In this document: one piece after another, positions 16,196-23,758 of the stretch
Layout of the letters: every line of letters starts with the position of its first letter
Position numbering within the stretch: the stretch's first letter is position 1
Assembly: GCA_021325615.1 (NCBI GenBank)
Contig: JAJPGU010000027.1
Span: 1 to 46,724 of the forward strand
Direction of reading: 5' to 3'
Length of the DNA: 46,724 nucleotides
DNA from: Nitrososphaerota archaeon
GTDB taxonomy: Archaea; Thermoproteota; Nitrososphaeria; Nitrososphaerales; Nitrosopumilaceae
Made by a program: the position numbers and the translations under genes
The notes under the pieces: model-generated
Told to the model about the DNA's origin: nothing
Database searches by the model: none
What the model saw: only the letters and a program-made list of their open reading frames with translations

Positions 16196-17644
16196 CTAGC
16201 TTTTCGGAACCAAGGCATTGAGGTTTATGATATGGGTCTGGATCATGCTTATGGCGACCAGTGTTGCTGCAGTCATCATCATGGAATACATAAAGCCTCC
16301 CGAATACGCACCCTGTGTAACCTTGCCAAGGAAGAGACCTGCAAGCCACGCCTGAGCAATTACTGCAAGAGAGACAAATTGCATAAGGGATTCAAAGTCT
16401 ACGTTGTTGCTTGTCGATTTTCCAAGATTCTTCTCCTGGTTTATACTCACAAACGAGTCAATGGTAAGAAGGGTGGTAAACCCCGTGATGACTATGAGCA
16501 TAAAACCCACCGTGACATAAGGCTTTAGCGACTCGCGCTTGTTCTTTTGAATGTTGTAAATCTTCTCGCTTGTGTCGGCAAGGGAGTCAAGGGTGTTTAT
16601 AGTCCCCCCGCCTGACGAGATAATCTCGAACAATATCCTAAAGGAAATGAGCACTTGGAAATTTTTAATCTCGCTTTGAAGGGCGGCAAACATATTTGAC
16701 AGCGGCACACCCCATTCGAGCTTGCTTGCAACAGAATTTGCAACAGAGTTGAACGACTTGAAATCCTTCCTCTTGCAGGCATGAATAATGCACTTTTCCG
16801 GTCCCATCCCAGCCTTTCTTGCCTCTGTGATGTCCCTCAGTATCTGAGGCGTAGCACCCTCTGCATCCATGTTAAGCTTGTATATTTTTTTGAACTTCAG
16901 TGCGGGAAGTATAGATCCCGCGATCAGTGCCCCGCCAAGGACATATGCATTAAGACCAATTGCAGATAGGACTCCTGTCAGAATTAGGACCAATGCCACA
17001 ATAACAGGCGGGACCATTACCCTCAGGATCATCTTAATTGGCAATTCCCTGATGTTAGAATTCGTCATATTCTGCACCAGCTTCATAAAGACGACGGACA
17101 TTATCGGTGCAAATATCAAAAGCATGTAAGGAGGCTGGGAACCACCATCCGCATTGCCGGACAGAGGATTTGAACCGATTGCTGCAATAAGTATGAAGAC
17201 GGACAGTATGACTATCTGCATGGTAAGCCAGGCATGAACAATTCCATTTACCTTTTCCACCGACTGCTTTTCAACATTCTCATACCGCTCATAAGCGCTT
17301 TCCATCTTGCTCTTGAGGTAGTTAAGCACGTTTCCACCGCTCTGGATGGCAGACACATACCCGCTTAGGAATTCGCCTAGACCACGTGAAGATGGTTTGT
17401 CTTTCGCGTCATACAAGGCAGTAAGAGGGTCAATGCCGAGCATATCAATCCTTTTCAAAATCTTGATAGATTCGGCCCGAATGGTAGGAAGAAGCGTGAC
17501 CTCCTTTAATTTCTGAAAGATAGTATATGGACCAAATCCACTTGCAGCAAGAAGCGACACAATGGTAATAAAAAATGGAAGTTCGCGTTCTATCTTTTGT
17601 GATTGTTTTTTCTCCTTTTCGCTTTTTGATTCTAGCGAGAGCAT
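16196..17644 (-). CDS. Type IV pilus membrane platform protein (TadC/ArlJ-like)
   Basis: The 482-aa protein has two T2SSF-type halves, each with a cytoplasmic helical domain. The first is at about residues 15-140 ('LPFFITIVSLLAASGFGPYT'). The second is at about 270-370 ('GATPQILRDITEARKAGMGP'). Membrane helices lie at about 145-165, 180-200, 215-260, 375-395 and in the C-terminal 60 residues. It would form the inner-membrane base of a type IV filament machine. The ATG lies 3 bases after the stop of the secretion ATPase gene, so the pair is certainly one operon. It is distinct from the archaellum arlJ at 4.9-6.4 kb. Confidence 0.88.
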   Translation of the reverse strand: MLSLESKSEKEKKQSQKIERELPFFITIVSLLAASGFGPYTIFQKLKEVTLLPTIRAESIKILKRIDMLGIDPLTALYDAKDKPSSRGLGEFLSGYVSAIQSGGNVLNYLKSKMESAYERYENVEKQSVEKVNGIVHAWLTMQIVILSVFILIAAIGSNPLSGNADGGSQPPYMLLIFAPIMSVVFMKLVQNMTNSNIRELPIKMILRVMVPPVIVALVLILTGVLSAIGLNAYVLGGALIAGSILPALKFKKIYKLNMDAEGATPQILRDITEARKAGMGPEKCIIHACKRKDFKSFNSVANSVASKLEWGVPLSNMFAALQSEIKNFQVLISFRILFEIISSGGGTINTLDSLADTSEKIYNIQKNKRESLKPYVTVGFMLIVITGFTTLLTIDSFVSINQEKNLGKSTSNNVDFESLMQFVSLAVIAQAWLAGLFLGKVTQGAYSGGFMYSMMMTAATLVAISMIQTHIINLNALVPKS

Positions 17645-17647
17645 TAG

Positions 17648-19189
17648 TCAGGCATCAACCTCTATTTGGGACATCAACGATTGTGGATCCCTGTAATACT
17701 TTCCAATCACCTCCGCCACCTTCCTATAGTCACGTATGCCCTGCTCCATCATCCACTTCAAAACAGTGATCCTTTTCTGGTGTTCCGCCAAGATTTCCGA
17801 GGTGTCTCGCCCAGTTGCCTCTGAAATTCTCTTTAGAAGCACGCTGTCCCTTAGCTCCTCCTTGAAGTAGTCCGTCCTTGGCTCCCAGTGAAAGGCGGTG
17901 TGAGAGGCATTGGCCCCGGTTATTTCAGATATTGTAACAACCCTCCTGCTGCTCTGGCCAGTTCCGTTCTCCTTTACCCTTTTTACGACCAGCGCACAGT
18001 TCATCAATGATATGTATGCCGGCGGTATGTCCATTGGCTTTTGTTGGAGTCTTTTTACCGCAGATTCTAAACTGTCTGCGTGCATGGTACACAAACCCCC
18101 GTGCCCTGTTGCCATTGCCTGGAACATGACATAGGCCTCAGAGCCCCTGATTTCTCCTACAACAATATAGTCTGGCCTGTGCCTTACTCCAGCCTTGATG
18201 AGATCGTAAAGGCCAATCTCCCCCTCACCGCCCATACCAAAACCGCTCCTTGCAACCAAGGTAAACCAATTTTCATGATTGATGTTGATTTCTGCCACGT
18301 CTTCTACGGAGAATATCTTGTAATCTGGGTGGACCAAACCCGTGATGGCATTAAGCAGCGTAGTCTTTCCACTGCCAGTGGAGCCTATGACTATGAACGA
18401 CATCTTTGACTCTATCAGGAGCCACAAATAGGCCGCTATGGTTATGTTAATTGTCCCAAAACGTATTAGATCAATTACCGTATACGGGTCCTCCTTGAAC
18501 TTTCGAATCGTAAAACTCGTCCCCTTGGGAGTTACCTCCTTTTGGTATAGGACGGAAATTCTATGATTTCCCTGCAGGGCAAGGTCAGAAATCGGAAATG
18601 CCGCACTGACGTGCTTTCCGGCCCTGAAAACTATTCGAGAAACAAAGTTGTTGAGTTTTTCCTCCGAAGGAAACTGGATGTTCGTCGGTATACTGTCATA
18701 ATTCCTGTGCCAGACAAAGATCGGTTTCTGGGTACCGCTGCAGCTGACATCCTCGATATTGATATCATGCATTATTGGATCAATTATGCCAAAACCATTG
18801 ATGTCCCGCTTTAGATAGTATTTGACCTTCTCCATGCTTGTACTGGAGTTGTTAAGAAAAATCCTCTCGTGTTCCTTTAGAACGGTGTTGAGTTGCTCGT
18901 CAAGTGTGTTGTTGTCCGAGTCCTTTGGAGATTCCAGGCTCTGCTCTATCAGTTTGTAGAGGTTTTCAAAGATAACGACCTCGTCTCGGTTTAACTTGAG
19001 CTCGTCAACAAAATAAAGATAGTTCGACTTTTCATTGTTATAAAGAATATTTGCGTATGAAAACGGTGCGTGCAGCGGATATTTTTTTATCGTTTCATAT
19101 CCCTCAGGAATAAGTGATTGCGTCTCGTCGATAAGATCCCCGGTCAGTATGTTTTCTTGCCCATTATTTTTTGGTCTTTTTTCTTTCAT
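17648..19189 (-). CDS. Type IV pilus secretion ATPase (GspE/TadA family)
   Basis: This 513-aa hexameric-type ATPase drives filament assembly. Motifs are Walker A GSTGSGKTTLLNA, an Asp box 'YKIFSVEDVAEI', Walker B 'DYIVVGEIRGSEA' and a His box 'TGHGGLCTMHADS'. The N-terminal 200 residues form the usual adaptor region. The ATG at 19189 has a GGAGAAG ribosome site. It is clearly related to ArlI in this window but has a different N-terminus, so it represents a second, pilus-type system. The prepilin gene lies 50 bases upstream and the platform gene directly downstream. Confidence 0.92.
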   Translation of the reverse strand: MKEKRPKNNGQENILTGDLIDETQSLIPEGYETIKKYPLHAPFSYANILYNNEKSNYLYFVDELKLNRDEVVIFENLYKLIEQSLESPKDSDNNTLDEQLNTVLKEHERIFLNNSSTSMEKVKYYLKRDINGFGIIDPIMHDINIEDVSCSGTQKPIFVWHRNYDSIPTNIQFPSEEKLNNFVSRIVFRAGKHVSAAFPISDLALQGNHRISVLYQKEVTPKGTSFTIRKFKEDPYTVIDLIRFGTINITIAAYLWLLIESKMSFIVIGSTGSGKTTLLNAITGLVHPDYKIFSVEDVAEININHENWFTLVARSGFGMGGEGEIGLYDLIKAGVRHRPDYIVVGEIRGSEAYVMFQAMATGHGGLCTMHADSLESAVKRLQQKPMDIPPAYISLMNCALVVKRVKENGTGQSSRRVVTISEITGANASHTAFHWEPRTDYFKEELRDSVLLKRISEATGRDTSEILAEHQKRITVLKWMMEQGIRDYRKVAEVIGKYYRDPQSLMSQIEVDA

Positions 19190-19239
19190 ATTTCTTCTCC
19201 TTGAACAAAAAGAAAAGAGTAGGGATCTGGTTGATCCTC

Positions 19240-19905
19240 CTACGTCTGACTCTGGATATTCACTGTTTGTGGCGCACCTACGCTTCCGGCGTATATTGCT
19301 ACACTGCTGGAAGATCCTGCATCTACAGTACTCAAGACTCCGGTAGGAACCTGGAAGTACACAATCACTTTATCACCCGGCTTCAAAGAAAGCGGTCCGG
19401 ATGCCTGCGTGAATTGTAGGTTGGGGTTCGTGTTTGTCCCATATTCATTAATGCAGAAAGCTACTCCCGTAGGACAAGAGTTTATGCCATTGGTACCATA
19501 ATATGACTTCATGATTCCAGTGGCGTTAGTTCCTGTGTAGTTCAGCTGTGATTGGAAGTTAGTGGAGGTGACCCTTGTAGGATCATTGTCGAAGAACCAG
19601 CTCGAATATGGCACTTGCGCACCACGTACTGATATCTGGTCTACGGACAGAATCTTGTCTCCGCTGTTCCTTATTTCAGCTGCGCCCCAAGCCCAGTTTT
19701 TTGTCGCGCCGCTTGTTGCATTAATCCATACATGAACACCTTGGGCTGTAAGACCCGATGATTGGGCCCCTGTCTGGAAAAGGCTTGTACCGTATAATAC
19801 AACGCCCGTTCCCAGAACCACTGATGCGACCAAGATGATCAATGTGGTAAGCACGGCACTCATTGCCTTTCGTTTTCTTGTTCTTGGGAACATTTCTGTT
19901 ACCAA
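19240..19905 (-). CDS. Type IV prepilin-like protein
   Basis: The 221-aa product starts at TTG 19905 (an ATG is in frame at 19893). It has a basic leader 'RTRKRKA', then a 20-residue hydrophobic helix 'SAVLTTLIILVASVVLGTGV'. This is the class III signal peptide cut by archaeal prepilin peptidase, probably after RKA. The mature part is beta-rich with Asn/Thr-rich sequons, as in archaeal pilins or archaellins. It sits upstream of the ATPase and platform genes and downstream of the VWA gene. It is probably a major subunit of this pilus, though that is inference from its position. Confidence 0.82.
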   Translation of the reverse strand: MVTEMFPRTRKRKAMSAVLTTLIILVASVVLGTGVVLYGTSLFQTGAQSSGLTAQGVHVWINATSGATKNWAWGAAEIRNSGDKILSVDQISVRGAQVPYSSWFFDNDPTRVTSTNFQSQLNYTGTNATGIMKSYYGTNGINSCPTGVAFCINEYGTNTNPNLQFTQASGPLSLKPGDKVIVYFQVPTGVLSTVDAGSSSSVAIYAGSVGAPQTVNIQSQT

Positions 19906-19950
19906 AGGTAGGCCTTTCGTGAGTTATCTTCTCTAGTATGTAATTTTGAT

Positions 19951-21513
19951 TTACATATCAGCCGAGGCTGTCCTATAGGCAGTAATGAACTTGGCCACAA
20001 GCGTCTTCAAATCCCTGCCCTGGGCATTGTTCTTAAAGCCCCGTGTGACGCGTTTTGACACACCGATTGCGACAAGCGTTATATCGGATACATCCGTCTT
20101 CCGGACTATCTTAGAGAATGCCTCCTGAATCCTCGCGTAACCCGAGGGACTCCCATCGGTTATCACAAAAATGTATTTACGCTCCCGCTGATCCTCGTTG
20201 AGGACCCTGTTTGCAAGCTCCAGAGCATCCGGAAGGAGGGTCAGCCCACTGCTCTTGATCGCCCCAATCCTAGCCTTGACCTCCTGACTATACCTCTCCT
20301 TGAAGTCTTTCAATATGTGAAAACTTGTGTCAAACCCATAGACTGCCCAAGCGTCGTACTTGCCAGTAAGTTCGTTTGCCGACTCGGCCATGCAAACTAG
20401 AAGATCGTTTAGATCCTGGCAGCGAAGATTCATGCTTGCACTCTTGTCCACAAGGATGACCCATGCTTCCTCCCCCCTCCTTATTTCATCACGCTCAAAT
20501 ATGTCGGCAGTCTGGGTCTCGGAGGCGATCGCCTGGATTGCAAGCTGCATGTCAATGTAGCCAACTTGGTCAATTGTCGGACTATCGGTAAGGTTTGAAA
20601 CCAATCGGATTTGCTGCCTTATCCTCCGTAAAATTGGAAGGACTTTCTCCCTTGTCTGCGCATATCTTTGCAGGTTTCCCTGTGGCACAACCACCTTGTC
20701 AAAATGAAGATTTTTCATATGCTTCTTATACTGCCTGAGAATCTTCGACTTGCCAACCTCGTCAGCCTGCCATAGTACGTCGAGTTTTTTCGCGCGTTCT
20801 TCCATCTCCCCATAAGCTGATAGGACTGGTGCTCGGCTTTCAAACTTGATGGACCAGACGGGATAATGCCGCTCCCTGTGTGGCATGGTGACAACAGGAA
20901 GCATGTCTCTCCTCCGGTAAAGGAAATCGACTATTTCCACCAACCTTTTCTTGTCGTCCATACCGACCTTTCGGACTGCAGACTCTGCAAGATGCAATGC
21001 CTTGTCGCCCTCAATTTTGTGATAAGGTATAAACCCTTCTCCTTTTTCTCTGCTGCCTACTGCCTGTCCACTGCCTAGCCTTGATTCAATCCCAGAAATA
21101 TTTTTCCAAGTATCACCATCCGTTTCATTGATGTAATTCTGCCCCCTGATGTCCTCGATGAAATCTATTGCAGCCCACATCGGGTCAACCGACTTGTTTC
21201 GCATCCATTCCCCATATGCGCCATAATCAGAGATTGCAGCATGGGCAGACATATGGTATAATGATGCCAGAAAAAGAGCCCACATGCCATTCCTTCCCTC
21301 CTCCGTATTGTCAAATAACAATCCGGCGAAGAGGTAGTCCTCGCCTATCTTTTTAGGTAGCGGGATCACCATATCTACATCCTGCGCAACCTTTAGGATG
21401 GGAAAGGTCGTCTCTCTGGAAAGTTGCAACCCAACTGTTTCAGGTTTTTTGCCCGAAAACTCGTAAAATACTTTGTAGACAAAATCGTGAAAACTTTCGT
21501 CCCGAGATGTCAT
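19951..21513 (-). CDS. VWA-domain protein of the NorD/CbbO/ViaA type
   Basis: The 520-aa protein has an N-terminal helical region ('LYHMSAHAAISDYG', 'AAIDFIEDIRGQNYI'), a middle helical linker and a C-terminal von Willebrand factor A domain. The metal-ion (MIDAS) site is complete: D-K-S-A-S in 'LVDKSASM', T in 'SGLTLLPDAL' and D in 'VITDGSPSG'. Proteins of this kind pair with a MoxR/CbbQ-type AAA ATPase to remodel or activate a target complex, as in NorQ-NorD, CbbQ-CbbO and RavA-ViaA. The gene overlaps the AAA gene by 4 bases. The target is unknown; its place next to a pilus operon is unusual. Confidence 0.85.
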   Translation of the reverse strand: MTSRDESFHDFVYKVFYEFSGKKPETVGLQLSRETTFPILKVAQDVDMVIPLPKKIGEDYLFAGLLFDNTEEGRNGMWALFLASLYHMSAHAAISDYGAYGEWMRNKSVDPMWAAIDFIEDIRGQNYINETDGDTWKNISGIESRLGSGQAVGSREKGEGFIPYHKIEGDKALHLAESAVRKVGMDDKKRLVEIVDFLYRRRDMLPVVTMPHRERHYPVWSIKFESRAPVLSAYGEMEERAKKLDVLWQADEVGKSKILRQYKKHMKNLHFDKVVVPQGNLQRYAQTREKVLPILRRIRQQIRLVSNLTDSPTIDQVGYIDMQLAIQAIASETQTADIFERDEIRRGEEAWVILVDKSASMNLRCQDLNDLLVCMAESANELTGKYDAWAVYGFDTSFHILKDFKERYSQEVKARIGAIKSSGLTLLPDALELANRVLNEDQRERKYIFVITDGSPSGYARIQEAFSKIVRKTDVSDITLVAIGVSKRVTRGFKNNAQGRDLKTLVAKFITAYRTASADM

Positions 21514-22565
21514 ACAGAGTCTACTGTCTTTACCACTATCTTTCGTACTATTGCCTGGATTTCTGGGTCATCGCTAGTTAGTGCAATTATGGTTTCTTCA
21601 GCAGCATCCTTCACAGTTCCCCCGTCTGAAACAATTTTGGCCCAGTTGAGAAGGTCCCCCACTGAAGGGCCATATGGTAGTTCGCCCGTCTTGTACTGTT
21701 TCCTCAACTCTGCCCCCACCCTTATTATGTTCTCGGCATCCTGCCTTGATACGTTTGCCTTTCTTTCCACAAGGTCAATCTCCTTTTCATCTATCTTTGC
21801 TCCCACACTCATATAGTCAAAGTTAAGCCAGACGCTCATCCTACGCCTCATCGCGGCATTTATGGGCTTGGTTCCCGCAAACTCGGAAGAAACTGGGTTC
21901 ATGCTGATTATTAAAAAGGCATCAGGGTGGCGTTGGATTATTTCATTGTCCTTTTCTGTGAGAACCATGTGACCTCGCTGGTCCAATATCGGGTTAAGCC
22001 GCGTAGCAATGTCTTGCTTCATCATGTTTGCCTCATCAAGGTAAAGAATCCCCCCATGCCTGCACCAAGAGGTAATGAGGCCGTCAATCCAGTTCTCCTT
22101 GCCAAGCCCCACATATCTTCCAAAGAGGTCAAAGACAGAGGTCTGGAGGCCGCAGTTAATCTCCCACAGCGGCAACCCAGCCAGTTCCGCCACCAGGTAT
22201 ACAATGTGTGTCTTTCCTGTACCGCTTGGTCCTATCAGAGCACACTGTCTAAAGTATGAAAGCGCCCTTGCGATACGCTCGACATAATGCTCGCCGTTGT
22301 CAAGGTACGGAGGGGTTTCCTTGGGCACTAGCTCGGTGATCTCGGGTGAAAATGTGAACTTGGTAGAGTCAAGGTATCTTTTTATGTCATAGGTCTTGGA
22401 CAAGGCATGGGTATTTCGTTTTAGTTTTGAGATCTTTACGTTCAGGTTGAACTTTTCATCAACAACCTTCGAGGCGCTCGTTTCCTTTATTCTCTGGTTA
22501 GCCCCCTCTAGGTTGCTCACATATGACGGTGCCTGTACAACTGTTAATTGTGGGATATGTAACAC
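21510..22565 (-). CDS. MoxR/CbbQ-type AAA+ ATPase
   Basis: The 351-aa protein has Walker A 'LIGPSGTGKTH' (residues about 111-121), Walker B 'GGILYLDEANMM' and the sensor-1 strand 'FLIISMNP', followed by a small C-terminal helical domain. This is the MoxR/NorQ/CbbQ group of AAA+ chaperones. An extra N-terminal segment of about 90 residues is present. The start is GTG 22565, with a TATA-like box (about 22589-22597 on the minus strand) at leaderless spacing. It overlaps the VWA gene as ATGA. It would work with that VWA protein as an ATP-driven remodeller. Confidence 0.88.
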   Translation of the reverse strand: MLHIPQLTVVQAPSYVSNLEGANQRIKETSASKVVDEKFNLNVKISKLKRNTHALSKTYDIKRYLDSTKFTFSPEITELVPKETPPYLDNGEHYVERIARALSYFRQCALIGPSGTGKTHIVYLVAELAGLPLWEINCGLQTSVFDLFGRYVGLGKENWIDGLITSWCRHGGILYLDEANMMKQDIATRLNPILDQRGHMVLTEKDNEIIQRHPDAFLIISMNPVSSEFAGTKPINAAMRRRMSVWLNFDYMSVGAKIDEKEIDLVERKANVSRQDAENIIRVGAELRKQYKTGELPYGPSVGDLLNWAKIVSDGGTVKDAAEETIIALTSDDPEIQAIVRKIVVKTVDSV

Positions 22566-23125
22566 TGAACTACAGACAGGCGCTTAAGTCTAAATCTTGG
22601 AAAGATCCACCATTGGACCACAGAATCGAGATAAGCTCCTTGCTCGTAAACCGCCTGAAAAACAACCATGACGACTTTGCAAAGTACGACATAGACGTAT
22701 CACTTGACGAGGTAGAAAACAATGAGGCTGGAATAAAGCTAAAGTACAGGATAGTTTTGCTCTCAAACCCTACAAACACAAAGATTACGGTAGAGGGATT
22801 GGTGGCCATCTATGGGAATGACACCGAGGTTGCAAAGCAACTTGCGCCAGACCAAAGAAACATACCGCTTATTGTAAGCACCATTTACCAAGACATATTC
22901 CCACTCGTGTACATAGTATGCAAAAGCATGCAGATCCCAGTCCCCGCATACAAGCTGTCCCAGATAGCATCTACCACGCAGAATGTAATCCCAGAGGCAC
23001 CAACTGAACGACCTACGATCGAGTCCGAACCGGCTGAGCAGTCTCCACAGTCACCCCCCGTCCAAGAGGCTGGGGAGGATGTCGAGGTCCCCCCAGAAGC
23101 GGCAGACGCCCCTGTAATCCAGTAG
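22523..23125 (+). CDS. Hypothetical protein with weak SecB-like pattern
   Basis: From ATG 22523 the product is 200 aa. A beta region ('GIKLKYRIVLLSNPTNTKI', 'VEGLVAIYG') is followed by 'LAPDQRNIPLIVSTIYQDIF', 'VYIVCKSMQIPVPAY' and an acidic Pro/Glu-rich tail. The order of beta strands, then a helix with an I-Y/F-P-L pattern, then a P-rich stretch, recalls the SecB chaperone fold, but this is a weak inference. The 5' end overlaps the 5' end of the divergent AAA gene by 43 bases, so the true start may be an internal GTG at 22550. It is followed by two prepilin-like genes on the same strand. Confidence 0.6.
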   Translation: MTVPVQLLIVGYVTLNYRQALKSKSWKDPPLDHRIEISSLLVNRLKNNHDDFAKYDIDVSLDEVENNEAGIKLKYRIVLLSNPTNTKITVEGLVAIYGNDTEVAKQLAPDQRNIPLIVSTIYQDIFPLVYIVCKSMQIPVPAYKLSQIASTTQNVIPEAPTERPTIESEPAEQSPQSPPVQEAGEDVEVPPEAADAPVIQ

Positions 23126-23194
23126 TAGTGTAAGTCAAATCCTATTACATAACGACTGATATCAACAATCTCATATGACCAAACTCATAGGCAT

Positions 23195-23758
23195 ATGTCA
23201 TTTATCAGGAAGGTGCGGAGAGGCCTCAGTTCGGTCGTAACTTCAGCCATTTTGCTGACATCGGTGGCAGTAATAGGAAGTTCGATAGTAGCCTGGTCCA
23301 ATTCCAACCTTTCATCATTTGAGACGGCGCTGACCAATACTGCGGCAAGCGACGAGAACCAGATAAGCGAGAGCCTCAGCCTGGAAAACACAGTATTTTG
23401 TCAAAATTGTGGCACCTCAGACTCGGAAAATGTCGTAAACGTAACAATGACTAACACCGGCACCATCCCACTAAACGTAACCGAGATCCTGATAAACGGT
23501 ACTGTGATTAACTATTTTTACTATTCCCAAATTTCACCATATTCCTCAGCATCCTGCATTCATGTAAACGGGGTTTCGCACACCAACTCGCCATCCGGCC
23601 CCTCCACGTGTCTTCCTTCAGAAATTATGCCGGGACAATCATTCATAGTATCGGCCTCCTTGCCTAGCCCGTTGGTTTGGAAGGGCTCAGATTCTGAGAC
23701 CATATCTGCAATCACTTCAAGGGGTTCGATTTTTGCAACCCAAGCGGAGGCACCATGA
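23195..23758 (+). CDS. Type IV prepilin-like protein
   Basis: The 187-aa protein has the class III signal layout: basic leader 'IRKVRRG', then the hydrophobic helix 'LSSVVTSAILLTSVAVIG'. Cleavage is probably after RRG. The mature domain is beta-rich and has a close Cys pair (C-x2-C in 'CQNCG') and two further Cys, so disulfides are likely. Its stop overlaps the next gene's ATG (ATGA), so it is cotranslated with the large LamG pilin-like protein. It may be a minor or tip pilin; that role is inferred. Confidence 0.8.
   Translation: MSFIRKVRRGLSSVVTSAILLTSVAVIGSSIVAWSNSNLSSFETALTNTAASDENQISESLSLENTVFCQNCGTSDSENVVNVTMTNTGTIPLNVTEILINGTVINYFYYSQISPYSSASCIHVNGVSHTNSPSGPSTCLPSEIMPGQSFIVSASLPSPLVWKGSDSETISAITSRGSIFATQAEAP

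Noticed and set aside
16164-16349. In-frame extension of the large surface protein
   Set aside because: It overlaps the platform gene and precedes a clear signal peptide that starts at ATG 16163.
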